Made by a program: the position numbers and the translations under genes. 64,000 bases of DNA, taken from Bacteroidales bacterium. GTDB taxonomy: Bacteria; Bacteroidota; Bacteroidia; Bacteroidales; WCHB1-69. The stretch lies in contig JAKSMC010000003.1 in NCBI GenBank assembly GCA_024400835.1, positions 55,269 to 119,268 of the forward strand, written 5' to 3'. The notes beneath the pieces were generated by a model. It was not told the origin of the DNA. It made no database searches and saw nothing but the letters and a program-made list of their open reading frames with translations. This document shows positions 46,205-55,426 of this stretch, one piece after another (the stretch's first letter is position 1; each line of letters begins with the position of its first letter).

Positions 46205-47539
46205 ATGAAAAGATATCTACTATTCGCTATTTTATATTGCATTGCGCAAGCGACGTTTGCCCAACTATCTACTACAACTCAAGACCAACAGCCGTCCAAA
46301 TCTTCCTTTTCATTAGAAGATTGCATTAAATATGCTGAAGAAAACAACTATGGATTGCAAAATGCCGGATTGAATGTTTCGGCATCGGAAATCAATCTGA
46401 AGCAGGCCAAAGAAAACATTGCACCATCCGTATCTGCCTCATTGACGCAAGGTTTTGGAGCAAACAACTTTCAAAAATCGGTTAATTGGAATGGCAACTA
46501 CGGCATCAGCGCCGGTATGACGCTGTTCAAGGGGCTGAGCAATTATCACAATATACAGCAAAGCAAACTACAAGTCGAGCAATCAAACTTGCAATTGGAA
46601 CAGAGTAAAAACCAAGTTCGCATTTCCATTATCCAGTCTTTCTTGGCCATCATGATGAACCAAGACTTGTTAGACTACCAAGAAGATGTGGTGAAGAGCA
46701 GCAAAGAGCGTCTGGACCAAGGCGAACAGCAATTCAAAGTCGGCCAGATTCTGGAAAGCGATTATAAAATGTTGCTGGCACAATACACATCGGACCTATA
46801 CAATGTTGAAAACACCAAAATCAACATCCAAAACAGTTTCTTGGCACTCAAAAACTTACTGTCCATTGACCCTTATCAGGAGATCAGCATTGTACGTCCG
46901 GACAGTGCCACCTTGTTTAAAAACCTTGAGATTCCGGAATTTCAGGAAATGCTCAGCAAGTCCACCAACTATCTGCCCGAATTGAAAATAGCTGAAAACG
47001 ACATCACGGACGCTGAATACAGTGTCAAGATGCAAAAAGCCAATTTCTATCCCAGTCTTTCACTGAGTGCGGGAATAAACACCGGATACAACAACAGCAA
47101 CTTGTCTGAAAATCTCGGATGGGGCACACAACTGTGGCACGGTCTTGGCGAAAACGTAGGCCTCAGCCTCAGCGTCCCAATCTACCAACACAGCCAAGTA
47201 CGCAACAACGTGAAACTGGCCGAGCTTCGCGTCCAACAAGCCGAATTGAACCAAAAGGAAATCGTGTTCCAAATCAATCAGGAATTACAACAATATTACC
47301 TGGATGTGAAATCCGCCTACAACGACTATATAGTTGCAGAAGCACAGAAAGACGCCTACGAAGCCAACTACAACGCCTACGGCTTCAAGTTCAAATACGG
47401 AGCCGTCACCGCTGTGGACCTCATCCAACAGCAGACCAACTATCTGAACCAGCTCAACAAATACATGCAGACCAAGTACTCCTACGTGCTGGAACGCAAG
47501 ATTTTGGACGTGATGATGGGTATTCCGGTAACGCTGTAA
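46205..47539 (+). CDS. TolC family outer membrane efflux protein
   Basis: A 444-residue TolC-like channel. The ATG at 46205 opens a signal peptide (KRYLLFAILYCIAQATFAQ). Two TolC repeats of long helices and strands follow, with the characteristic SLEDCIKYAEENNYGLQNA near the start, NLSENLGWGTQLWHGLGENVGLSLSVPIYQ in the second half, and LEQSKNQVRISIIQSF helices. It forms the outer-membrane duct of the tripartite pump completed by the next three genes, which are in the same direction with gaps of 64, 2 and -4 nt. Confidence 0.93.
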   Translation: MKRYLLFAILYCIAQATFAQLSTTTQDQQPSKSSFSLEDCIKYAEENNYGLQNAGLNVSASEINLKQAKENIAPSVSASLTQGFGANNFQKSVNWNGNYGISAGMTLFKGLSNYHNIQQSKLQVEQSNLQLEQSKNQVRISIIQSFLAIMMNQDLLDYQEDVVKSSKERLDQGEQQFKVGQILESDYKMLLAQYTSDLYNVENTKINIQNSFLALKNLLSIDPYQEISIVRPDSATLFKNLEIPEFQEMLSKSTNYLPELKIAENDITDAEYSVKMQKANFYPSLSLSAGINTGYNNSNLSENLGWGTQLWHGLGENVGLSLSVPIYQHSQVRNNVKLAELRVQQAELNQKEIVFQINQELQQYYLDVKSAYNDYIVAEAQKDAYEANYNAYGFKFKYGAVTAVDLIQQQTNYLNQLNKYMQTKYSYVLERKILDVMMGIPVTL

Positions 47540-47603
47540 ATCAAACATTGACTTTGACTCGCAACTTTGATTTTTATACTGTAATTGAAAAAAACAACAT
47601 AAT

Positions 47604-48851
47604 ATGACTAAGAAACTCTCTAAAAAAACTCTATGGCTGATAATAGCCGCTGTCATTATTATCCTGGTTTTGGCTTTGATAATAACGGCCAAAAAGGGCA
47701 AACACAGTGACGTCCAAATTATGACGCAGCCTGCCGGAATCGACAGTATCGAAGTTACGGTGACTGCCACTGGCGAACTCCAGCCGGTTTACAAAGTAGA
47801 AGTCGGCACGCAGGTGTCCGGTATTGTGGAACACATATACGTAGACTTCAATTCCGTAGTCAAGAAGGGCCAGCTGTTGGCGGAACTCGACCGTTCCAAC
47901 TTGAACGAGCAACTCACGATGGCGCAAACCAACGTGTCCAATGCGAAGAGCAACCTCACATTGGCACAACAACAATTCGACCGCATCAAGGCTCTGTATG
48001 ACAACAAGGCAGCCACACAAGAGGCTTACGAGTCAGCCGTCAACTCTTTGAACCAGGCAAAAAACCAACTGAAGACTGCGCAATCAGAGTTGTCACGTGC
48101 ACAAACCAACCTTTCCTACGCCACCATTTCTTCTCCTATTGACGGCATCATTATGGACAAGGCAGTGGAAGAGGGTCAAACCGTGGCATCCTCGTTCAGC
48201 ACTCCGACGCTGTTCACCATTGCCAATGACCTGACCCAGATGCAGGTGGAAGCCAACGTGGACGAAGCCGACATCGGCGAAGTCAAAGCCGGGCAGCCCG
48301 TCACATTCACTGTTGATGCCTTCCCCGATGACGTCTTCTCCGGCACAGTAAAAGAGGTCCGCATCAACCCAACTGTCACCGCCAACGTTGTTACCTACAC
48401 CGTCATCATCAACGCTCCGAACCCTGAGACCAAATTGTTTCCGGGCATGACAGCCAACGTCACCATCACCACCAAGAAGGAAAGCGGCATCGCCATTCCG
48501 ATGCAGTCTCTGTTTGTTTCTTTGGATGAAATGGTTAAGAAACAATTTGAGAAAAAGGGATATACATTCAAAGAACTCTATAAAAACCAAGAGGAGCTTA
48601 CGCGTGGTTTGAAAGACATTTCCAAAAAAACAGTTTGGGTGAAGAGAGGTGAAAACAACTATGAGCAGATCAGTGTCGGCTTAGGCATGAACAATGGTGT
48701 AACCACATTGGTGACCAGCGGTTTGAAAGAAGGCGACCAAGTCGTCACCGCAATTATGGAAATGGGAGGACCGAATGGTGCTCCGGGCAAGCAAAAAGAA
48801 AAGAACGGCAGTCCGTTTATGCCTGGTCCACCCAGTAGAACAAAAAGATAG
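47604..48851 (+). CDS. macA: MacA-like periplasmic adaptor (HlyD/RND family)
   Basis: A 415-residue membrane-fusion protein. An N-terminal inner-membrane helix (LWLIIAAVIIILVLALIIT) is followed by a biotinyl-lipoyl-like domain (VEVGTQVSGIVEHIYVDF), an alpha-helical hairpin of about 75 residues (NLNEQLTMAQTNVSNAKSNL and on), the second lipoyl half (TISSPIDGIIMDKAVEEGQTV) and a beta-barrel domain ending GLGMNNGVTTLVTSGLKEGD. It links the MacB pump to the TolC channel. Gene symbol by family and context; the exported substrate is unknown. Confidence 0.93.
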   Translation: MTKKLSKKTLWLIIAAVIIILVLALIITAKKGKHSDVQIMTQPAGIDSIEVTVTATGELQPVYKVEVGTQVSGIVEHIYVDFNSVVKKGQLLAELDRSNLNEQLTMAQTNVSNAKSNLTLAQQQFDRIKALYDNKAATQEAYESAVNSLNQAKNQLKTAQSELSRAQTNLSYATISSPIDGIIMDKAVEEGQTVASSFSTPTLFTIANDLTQMQVEANVDEADIGEVKAGQPVTFTVDAFPDDVFSGTVKEVRINPTVTANVVTYTVIINAPNPETKLFPGMTANVTITTKKESGIAIPMQSLFVSLDEMVKKQFEKKGYTFKELYKNQEELTRGLKDISKKTVWVKRGENNYEQISVGLGMNNGVTTLVTSGLKEGDQVVTAIMEMGGPNGAPGKQKEKNGSPFMPGPPSRTKR

Positions 48852-48853
48852 AC

Positions 48854-49603
48854 ATGGCTAAGGATATTTTAAAAATAGAAAAACTCGAGCGAATCTTCCG
48901 TGTGGGAAGTGAAGACGTGCACGCCTTGCGCGGCATATCATTCACTATCACAGAAGGAGAGTTCGTGAGTATCATGGGTACCAGCGGCTCAGGTAAGTCC
49001 ACGCTGCTGAACATCTTAGGCTGTCTGGACACACCGAGTGCCGGCGACTACATCATCGACGGTGTCTCTATCAAAAGTTTGAACAACAACGAACTTTCAA
49101 CGCTACGCAACCGCAAAATCGGATTTGTCTTTCAAAACTACAATCTGTTGGCCAGAACAACGGCCATAGAGAATGTGGAGCTGCCGCTGTTTTACAACTC
49201 CGACATCCCCGCAAAGGAGCGCCGCGACCGCGCCATCGAAGCGTTGAAATTAGTAGGTTTGGAAAAACGCATGGAGCACATGCCCAATCAGTTGTCTGGC
49301 GGGCAGCAACAGCGTGTGGCCATTGCCCGCGCATTGGTTAACGACCCCGTCATCGTGTTGGCTGACGAGGCTACCGGCAATCTGGACACGCGGACGTCAT
49401 ACGAGATCATGAGCCTTTTCCAAGACCTTCACGAAAAGGGCAAAACCATAGCATTCGTCACGCACGAGCCAGACATTGCAACCTTCACCACCCGCAAAAT
49501 AAAGTTGCGCGACGGTCAGATTATCGAAGACGAGCCCATAGAAACCCAATCGGCCATGGCCGCGCTGCAAGCCATTGACGCACAGAAGGAGGACACTATA
49601 TGA
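48854..49603 (+). CDS. MacB-type ABC transporter ATPase subunit
   Basis: A 249-residue ABC ATPase of the MacB/LolD group. Walker A is GTSGSGKST, the signature is [15 protein letters not shown] and Walker B is [13 protein letters not shown], with H-loop FVTHEPD. It starts 2 nt after the adaptor gene and overlaps the permease by 4 nt (ATGA), so the ATPase and permease, which E. coli fuses in MacB, are separate here. Confidence 0.95.
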   Translation: MAKDILKIEKLERIFRVGSEDVHALRGISFTITEGEFVSIMGTSGSGKSTLLNILGCLDTPSAGDYIIDGVSIKSLNNNELSTLRNRKIGFVFQNYNLLARTTAIENVELPLFYNSDIPAKERRDRAIEALKLVGLEKRMEHMPNQLSGGQQQRVAIARALVNDPVIVLADEATGNLDTRTSYEIMSLFQDLHEKGKTIAFVTHEPDIATFTTRKIKLRDGQIIEDEPIETQSAMAALQAIDAQKEDTI

Positions 49604-50820
49604 ATATCGGAAACCTCATCAAAATAGCATTCAACTCACTGTTCCGCAACAAAATGCGGACAGCCCTCACTATGCTCGGCATCATCATCGGCATCGCATC
49701 CGTGATTGCAATGGTCAGCATCGGACAGGCTTCCACACAAAGTGTAAAGGGCCAACTCTCCTCCATGGGCTCCAACATGATTATGATTATGCCGGCACGG
49801 CAGCACCGTGGCGGTGTGGATATGGGTATGTCGAGTTCCAAATCATTGGATAACAAAGACCTTGAATCGCTCCGTAAAGGGACCCAGTATGTTGCTGCCG
49901 TCTCCCCAAACGTAAGTACCAGCAAGCAGTTGATTTACGGCAACAACAACCACAGTTGCTCCATCAGCGGCGTGGCCCCTTCCTATTTGGATATCCGCAA
50001 ATACGGATTGAAAGAGGGCGCCATGTTCACCGATGACGATGTGAAACGCTACAACAAAGTCTGTGTCGTCGGCCAAACCGTGGTGGAATCATTGTTTACC
50101 AACGGCGAAAACCCCATCGGCAAAACCGTCCGTTTCGGTTCCATCCCGATGACCATCATCGGCGTGTTGGAATCCAAGGGACAAAACGGCATGGGTGACG
50201 ACCAGGACGACATCGTGTTAGCACCGTACACCACCATCCAAAAGCGTTTCCTCGGCATCACATATTTTAACATGATGTTCGCATCGGCCACATCAGAAGA
50301 GGAATCCGAATTGGCCGCCACGGAAATCACGTACATACTCCGCGCCAATCACGGCATCAAAGGCACTGACGATGACGATTTCGAAATCCGCACCCAGGAA
50401 GAACTCGTATCCACAATGAGTTCCATCAGCAAAACCATGACCGTGTTGCTGGCCGCCATTGCATCTATTTCACTGATAGTCGGTGGTATCGGTATTATGA
50501 ACATCATGTACGTCACCGTCACAGAGCGTACCAAGGAAATCGGTTTGCGCATGGCTGTTGGCGCACACAAACGCGACATCAAGATGCAGTTTCTTTGCGA
50601 AAGTGTCATTCTGAGTTTGATAGGCGGATTGGTCGGGATAATCTTCGGTCTGATAATATCCTTCTTAGCGTCAAAGTTGCTGAACATGCCATATGTGGTC
50701 AGTGAAAGTGCGATCATCATCTCCTTCCTCGTATGCGCTATGACAGGTATCTTCTTCGGTTGGTATCCTGCCAAAAAGGCCGCCAATATGGATCCTATCA
50801 GCGCATTGAGATACGAATAG
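49600..50820 (+). CDS. MacB-type ABC transporter permease subunit
   Basis: A 406-residue FtsX-like permease. The first helix is at about 20-45 (MRTALTMLGIIIGIASVIAMVSIG), then a large periplasmic MacB_PCD domain (about 50-270), and three helices at the C-terminus (TVLLAAIASISLIVGGIGIMN, LSLIGGLVGIIFGLIISF, IIISFLVCAMTGIFFGWYPA). The ending KAANMDPISALRYE is the family hallmark. It overlaps the ATPase gene by 4 nt. A hairpin terminator follows at 50869. Confidence 0.95.
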   Translation: MNIGNLIKIAFNSLFRNKMRTALTMLGIIIGIASVIAMVSIGQASTQSVKGQLSSMGSNMIMIMPARQHRGGVDMGMSSSKSLDNKDLESLRKGTQYVAAVSPNVSTSKQLIYGNNNHSCSISGVAPSYLDIRKYGLKEGAMFTDDDVKRYNKVCVVGQTVVESLFTNGENPIGKTVRFGSIPMTIIGVLESKGQNGMGDDQDDIVLAPYTTIQKRFLGITYFNMMFASATSEEESELAATEITYILRANHGIKGTDDDDFEIRTQEELVSTMSSISKTMTVLLAAIASISLIVGGIGIMNIMYVTVTERTKEIGLRMAVGAHKRDIKMQFLCESVILSLIGGLVGIIFGLIISFLASKLLNMPYVVSESAIIISFLVCAMTGIFFGWYPAKKAANMDPISALRYE

Positions 50821-50868
50821 AACTGTCTATTTATCATACATTTATAAAAACATTTTCTATAGAATTAT

Positions 50869-50908
50869 AAAAGTCTGAGTGTTAATTCTTTTAACACCAG
50901 GCTTTTAC
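50869..50908 (+). terminator. terminator of the tolC-macAB operon
   Basis: AAAGTCTGAGTGTTAA pairs with TTAACACCAGGCTTT with one G-T pair and one bulge, followed by a short T-rich tail. It lies 49 nt after the permease stop. Confidence 0.7.
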
Positions 50909-50926
50909 TTTATCATACAAATTTCG

Positions 50927-50934
50927 TATTTTTG
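50927..50934 (+). promoter_or_regulatory. TAnnTTTG promoter element of the pseudouridine synthase gene
   Basis: TATTTTTG followed by CCGCCG, 24 nt upstream of the ATG. Confidence 0.6.
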
Positions 50935-50958
50935 CCGCCGATTTAAGAACGTTCTTTA

Positions 50959-52137
50959 ATGGATAGAAAATTTAACAAAGAAAATACCGACGAAAAGCCT
51001 TTCGGGAGAAAGCCACGTACAACGTCGGCCCGTCCCAAACGCAGTTTCAACGACGAAAAATCTGACCGTCCGAAACGCAATTTCAAGGACAAAGACAATT
51101 TCAAAAGCAGCCGCCCGAAGCGTAGATTCAACGATGACGATGAAAGTCGTCCAAAACGTCGTTTCAATGACGACCAAAAGGGTTTTGGTGCCAAAAAACG
51201 CAGTTTCAACAGTAAGGACGACCGCAAGCCGGCCCGTGGCAACCGCCGTTACGAAGACGACAACAAGCGCCCGCGCCGCCGCGACGTCACCGGTGAATCT
51301 GAAATCCTCACCGAAATCGTGAACCGCAGAAAGCAAGAAGGCCGCAAGACTCCTCAAAAACAGAAAATCCTCACTTTGGAATATGAAGAACAGCACGGTC
51401 CTATCCGTCTGAACAAGTACATTGCCAACGCAGGTATATGTTCCCGCCGCGATGCTGACGTGCTCATTTCCTCTGGTGCCATCACCGTCAACGGCGAAGT
51501 GGTCACCGAAATGGGCCATAAAGTGATGCCGACCGACGAAGTGCGCTACGGTGACAAAGTGCTCCAACGCGAAAAGCCCGTCTATGTGCTGCTCAACAAG
51601 CCGAAAGACTACATCACCACGACAGATGACGAGCGCGACCGCGCCAACGTCATGGAACTCGTGCGTGACGCGTGCGAAGAACGCATCTACCCTGTCGGCC
51701 GCCTCGACCGCGACACGACGGGTCTGCTGCTGTTCACCAACGACGGCGACCTCACCAAGAAACTCACCCATCCTTCCTCCCAAATCGAGAAGACGTATGC
51801 TGTGGAGTTGGACAAGAATTTCGCCAATATCGACATGGCCGCTTTGCGCAACGGTCTCGAACTCCCTGACGGCCTCATCATCCCCGACGAGGTAGAATAT
51901 GTGGGCGATTCCAAAATCAACGTGGGCATCACCATCCACTCCGGCAAAAACCGAATCGTACGCCGTATGTTCGAATTCCTCGGCTACGAAGTGGTGAAAC
52001 TCGACCGCGTGGTGTTCGCCGGCCTCACCAAGAAAGACCTTCCGCGCGGAATGTGGCGCTTCCTCACCAAAAAAGAGGTCGCCTTCCTAAAAATGCTGTC
52101 TTCTACAAAGAAAGAAGAAAATAACAGATTCGAATAA
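50959..52137 (+). CDS. RluB/RsuA family pseudouridine synthase with basic repeat N-terminus
   Basis: A 392-residue enzyme that isomerises uridine in rRNA. Residues 1-125 are a disordered, Arg/Lys/Asp-rich tail built from repeats of the type RPKRxFND (at least five near-copies), followed by an S4 RNA-binding domain (IRLNKYIANAGICSRRDAD, about 150-200) and the catalytic domain with YVLLNKPKDYI and the catalytic Asp in GRLDRDTTGLLLFTNDG. The ending GMWRFLTKKE is typical. RluB modifies 23S U2605 in E. coli; the exact site here is not assignable. Confidence 0.93.
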   Translation: MDRKFNKENTDEKPFGRKPRTTSARPKRSFNDEKSDRPKRNFKDKDNFKSSRPKRRFNDDDESRPKRRFNDDQKGFGAKKRSFNSKDDRKPARGNRRYEDDNKRPRRRDVTGESEILTEIVNRRKQEGRKTPQKQKILTLEYEEQHGPIRLNKYIANAGICSRRDADVLISSGAITVNGEVVTEMGHKVMPTDEVRYGDKVLQREKPVYVLLNKPKDYITTTDDERDRANVMELVRDACEERIYPVGRLDRDTTGLLLFTNDGDLTKKLTHPSSQIEKTYAVELDKNFANIDMAALRNGLELPDGLIIPDEVEYVGDSKINVGITIHSGKNRIVRRMFEFLGYEVVKLDRVVFAGLTKKDLPRGMWRFLTKKEVAFLKMLSSTKKEENNRFE

Positions 52138-52149
52138 TCGTCGAACTGT

Positions 52150-52173
52150 CTGATTATCTATTCATCCGATTAT
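52150..52173 (+). repeat. degenerate period-8 array (3 units)
   Basis: Units CTGATTAT, CTATTCAT, CCGATTAT, 12 nt after the pseudouridine synthase stop codon. Short, so the assignment is tentative. Confidence 0.4.
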
Positions 52174-52190
52174 CCAAAAACCGTATCCCT

Positions 52191-53429
52191 ATGGTAGAGA
52201 TTATGTCTCCCGCCGGCTCGTATGAGGCGCTGATGGCTGCCATCAACACCGGCGCTGGTTCCGTGTATTTCGGCGTTGGCGCCCTCAATATGCGTTCGCG
52301 TTCTGCCGCCAACTTCACCCTGGACGACCTGCAACAGATCACAGACATCTGCCGCGAGCACAACGTCAAGTCGTACCTCACCGTCAACACCATCGTTTAC
52401 AATGACGAGATTGCCAAGGCACACGAACTGTTAGACAAAGCCAAGCAGTGCAACGTCACGGCCATCATCGCATCCGATATGGCGGTGATTCAGTACGCAC
52501 GCGAAATAGGCTTGGAAATCCACCTCTCTACGCAGTGCAACGTCACCAACGTGGAAGCCGTGCGTTACTACGCGCAGTTTGCCGACGTTGTGGTGCTGGG
52601 CCGCGAATGCAACCTGCGCCAAGTGGCTGACATCTGCAGCACCATCCGCGAACAGAACATCACAGGGCCGCGGGGCGAACTGGTGAAAATCGAGATGTTC
52701 ATTCACGGCGCCCTCTGCATGGCAGTGTCTGGAAAATGCTACCTCAGCCTGGACAACTTCAACTACCCGGCCAACCGTGGTGCATGCATCCAACCCTGCC
52801 GCCGCGCCTACAAAGTCCAAGATGCCGAGAACGAAGTCGAACTCTTAGTTGACAACAAATACATAATGTCTCCAAAAGACCTCTGCACCATCGGCTTTTT
52901 GGACAAAATCATCAAAGCAGGCGTTTCCATCCTCAAAATCGAAGGCCGCGGCCGCTCTGCCGAATACGTGAAAATCGTGACCCAATGTTATCACGAAGCA
53001 CTGCATGCCATTGAAGACGGCACCTTCAGCAAAGAGAAAACCGAGCAGTGGATGACCCGTTTGCGCAGTGTCTATAACCGCGACTTCTGGGACGGCTACT
53101 ACCTGGGCCGCACTATGGGCGAATGGTCCGAACGCTACGGCTCTCAGGCCACGCGCATCAAGCAGCACGTCGGCACTATCACCAACTACTTCAGCAACAT
53201 CTCAGTAGCAGAAATCCGTATGGAAGAAGAGGCACTCTCCGTGAACGAAGACATCCTCATCATCGGACCGACAACCGGCGTGTATGAAGACACCGTCTCT
53301 GAAATCCGCGTTGACCTCAAGCCTGTGCAGAACGTTTCCAAAGGCGTCTTCTGCTCCATTCCCGTCAAAAGCTTAGTACGCCGCGGCGACCAAGTCTATA
53401 AATGGAAAGTGGTGAAAGACGAATTTTAG
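52191..53429 (+). CDS. peptidase U32 family protein
   Basis: A 412-residue U32 protein. The N-terminal TIM-barrel opens with EIMSPAGSYEALMAAINTGA and contains the U32 signature IHGALCMAVSGKCYLS, with NRGACIQPCRRAYKV giving a further Cys pair for a likely Fe-S or zinc site. KIEGRGRSAEYVK follows. Relatives include RlhA (23S hydroxylation), TrhP (tRNA hydroxylation) and collagenase-like PrtC; the length and Cys pattern suggest an RNA-modifying role at least as strongly as proteolysis, but this is inference. Confidence 0.92.
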   Translation: MVEIMSPAGSYEALMAAINTGAGSVYFGVGALNMRSRSAANFTLDDLQQITDICREHNVKSYLTVNTIVYNDEIAKAHELLDKAKQCNVTAIIASDMAVIQYAREIGLEIHLSTQCNVTNVEAVRYYAQFADVVVLGRECNLRQVADICSTIREQNITGPRGELVKIEMFIHGALCMAVSGKCYLSLDNFNYPANRGACIQPCRRAYKVQDAENEVELLVDNKYIMSPKDLCTIGFLDKIIKAGVSILKIEGRGRSAEYVKIVTQCYHEALHAIEDGTFSKEKTEQWMTRLRSVYNRDFWDGYYLGRTMGEWSERYGSQATRIKQHVGTITNYFSNISVAEIRMEEEALSVNEDILIIGPTTGVYEDTVSEIRVDLKPVQNVSKGVFCSIPVKSLVRRGDQVYKWKVVKDEF

Positions 53430-53447
53430 TCAGTGCCAATTGTGGAA

Positions 53448-53479
53448 GTAGAATGGTAGAGGAGTAGAACGGTAGAGGG
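53448..53479 (+). repeat. degenerate period-8 tandem array (4 units)
   Basis: Units GTAGAATG, GTAGAGGA, GTAGAACG and GTAGAGGG, 18 nt after the U32 stop. Each contains TAG. Nearly the same units occur after nfo at 9724-9755, 44 kb away. Confidence 0.7.
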
Positions 53480-53508
53480 GGAATTCCCAAAAGCTAATAG
53501 CCAAAGTA

Positions 53509-55131
53509 CTATTTCTTATAGATTTTCAATTTCGCATCTTCCCGAATCATATCTGATTTGAGATGGTTCCACTGCTTAATTTGGTTCACGGTGACGTGAT
53601 ATTTGCGGGCAATGGTGGAAAGGGTTTCGCCTTGTTTTATTTTATGGTAGATGAGTTGGGGCTGTGGCGCAGGAGCCGCAGATTCAGCAGGTTTGGCCGT
53701 TGGCGCGTTTGTCGGGGCAACAGCACTTGTTGTGACCGTTCCATCTCCTGAAACCATAATGGTCAGATTGTCACCTTCATGTATCATATCGGAATTCAAC
53801 TGGTTCCATTGTTTGATTTGATCCACCGAGACATTGTATTTGCGAGAAATGGAAAAAAGCGATTCGCCGTGTTCGATTTTGTGCGTTACGGACTGAGCAG
53901 AAGCCGAATTATCTGACGTAACCGTATTAGCCGTTGATGTGGTGGCCGTAACGGATTCATTAGCAGAAGTGGGTTCTGTTTGAACAGTGGGCGTCACTGT
54001 GACTTTTTGCATAACCGTGATTTTCAGTTTGTCGCCTTCATGAATCATATCAGATTTAAGATGATTCCACTTTTTAATCTGATCTACGGTTACATGGTAT
54101 TTTCGAGCAATAGCGGAAAGCGTCTCACCCGGTTTTATTTTATGAGAGATAACCTTGGGCTGAGTTATGGTTTGCGGCTGAGCAACGGGTTTCGGGGCCG
54201 CTGCTGCGGTAGTTTGCTGAGAAGTGCTCTGCTGCGTTGTTTGGGTTGTCACCGTATCTTTCACCACAGGCGCCGGCTGAACGGGAGCTTTGGGCACGAC
54301 AGCAGGCTTTTTCTTCTGCGGCACTTGGATTTTTAGTCGGGAGCCTTCGTGAATCATATCGGAGCGAAGATGGTTCCACTTCTTAATCTGTGCCACCGTG
54401 ACATGATGTTTCTTAGCAATGGTAGAAAGAGTTTCTCCCTTTTTAATTTTATGATAAGTGTATTTAGGCTGAGCCTGCTCACTAACCTCGGGTTTGGCCA
54501 CGGGCTTAGCAGATACAGAGTCATTGGCAGAATTTTGCGGGTCTTTGGAAGCCACCGGCATAGTGATGTTGTCGAGTTCGGTTTTCTTGCTGCCTTCAAT
54601 CATAAAGGCGCGGCCGCTGCCATCGCAGTCGATGATGCGTCGCGCGCCGGCATAAGTTGACGAGTACCACTTGCTCGTAGAATAGTCGAAGCGCACTCCC
54701 TTGCCATAGGTGGCGGAGTGTATGAATTTGAAGTTATGGGCGCTGTCAACTTCCACCACCATACCCACGTGGCCGATGTAGCCTTTGCCGCGATACCAGA
54801 ACACAAGGTCGCCGCGGCGGATGTCGTTTTTCTCCACTCTTTCACCCATAAGAAACTGGTCGCGCGAGCTGCGACCCAATTTGATGTTGAACTGTCCAAA
54901 GGTGTAATACATAAAGCCTGAGCAGTCGAACGAGCGAGGTCCGGTGCCGCCCGCCTGGTAGGCACAACCCAGCTTGGTCATGGAGAAATCTATGATAGAG
55001 TCTATTAGCGGACAACTGGTTTCTGTTTCCGCTTTTTTATTTTTCTGATGTTTATTTCGTTGGGCGAAGACATTCTGCGACAAAAGCAGCAAAATGGCCA
55101 ACACCAAAATATGTAAAGTCTGTTTTTTCAT
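53509..55131 (-). CDS. NlpC/P60 peptidoglycan hydrolase with four LysM domains
   Basis: A 540-residue secreted cell-wall hydrolase. The ATG at 55131 opens a signal peptide (HILVLAILLLLSQNVFAQ) just behind the promoter; longer starts would run through it. The NlpC/P60 domain (40-160) has catalytic Cys70 in FDCSGF and His121 in YIGHVGM, with His138 in FIHSA as the third polar residue. Four LysM modules follow, each with HKIxxGETLSxIARKYHVT and an NHLKSDMI helix, spaced by Ser/Thr/Ala/Pro-rich linkers. It should bind glycan chains and cleave stem peptides (endopeptidase). Confidence 0.95.
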   Translation of the reverse strand: MKKQTLHILVLAILLLLSQNVFAQRNKHQKNKKAETETSCPLIDSIIDFSMTKLGCAYQAGGTGPRSFDCSGFMYYTFGQFNIKLGRSSRDQFLMGERVEKNDIRRGDLVFWYRGKGYIGHVGMVVEVDSAHNFKFIHSATYGKGVRFDYSTSKWYSSTYAGARRIIDCDGSGRAFMIEGSKKTELDNITMPVASKDPQNSANDSVSAKPVAKPEVSEQAQPKYTYHKIKKGETLSTIAKKHHVTVAQIKKWNHLRSDMIHEGSRLKIQVPQKKKPAVVPKAPVQPAPVVKDTVTTQTTQQSTSQQTTAAAAPKPVAQPQTITQPKVISHKIKPGETLSAIARKYHVTVDQIKKWNHLKSDMIHEGDKLKITVMQKVTVTPTVQTEPTSANESVTATTSTANTVTSDNSASAQSVTHKIEHGESLFSISRKYNVSVDQIKQWNQLNSDMIHEGDNLTIMVSGDGTVTTSAVAPTNAPTAKPAESAAPAPQPQLIYHKIKQGETLSTIARKYHVTVNQIKQWNHLKSDMIREDAKLKIYKK

Positions 55132-55138
55132 TGGGCGG

Positions 55139-55146
55139 CAAAGATA
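55139..55146 (-). promoter_or_regulatory. TAnnTTTG promoter element of the NlpC/P60 gene
   Basis: TATCTTTG on the minus strand followed by CCGCCC, 7 nt before the ATG, giving a nearly leaderless transcript. Confidence 0.55.
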
Positions 55147-55202
55147 GGAAAAACTTTGACTGTTTGAATTGTGGATTCGCGCATGTTCATTCTTCTTTTT
55201 GC

Positions 55203-55210
55203 TATCTTTG
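55203..55210 (+). promoter_or_regulatory. TAnnTTTG promoter element of the small lipoprotein gene
   Basis: TATCTTTG followed by CGGCCTC, 21 nt upstream of the ATG at 55232; divergent from the NlpC/P60 promoter. Confidence 0.6.
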
Positions 55211-55231
55211 CGGCCTCGAAAAAATTGTGTC

Positions 55232-55420
55232 ATGATGAAGAAATCATCAATCATTCTATTTGCGAGCATTCTGACTATCATGCTTTTAACCTCCTGCTCG
55301 CGAAGGATCATCGGAGCCACGCCACACCGACGTGACCGCCATTGCGGTTGCGAAAACATCCGCACACCCCAATCTGACAATCAAAATATCGCACAAACAA
55401 CCTATTACAATATCGACTAA
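55232..55420 (+). CDS. small lipoprotein
   Basis: A 62-residue protein. The ATG at 55232 (a second ATG follows directly) opens a lipoprotein signal with lipobox LTSC (KKSSIILFASILTIMLLTSC). The mature peptide of about 40 residues is basic and has RRDRHCGCEN, a Cys-x-Cys pair that could bind a metal or form a disulfide. It has its own promoter and sits 6 nt before the next lipoprotein gene, so it is likely expressed. No family is recognised. Confidence 0.7.
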   Translation: MMKKSSIILFASILTIMLLTSCSRRIIGATPHRRDRHCGCENIRTPQSDNQNIAQTTYYNID

Positions 55421-55426
55421 TTCCTT

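Noticed and set aside
53519..54470. Four similar segments that could look like a repeat array or CRISPR
   Set aside because: They are the four LysM modules of one protein, about 250-300 bp apart and in one reading frame.
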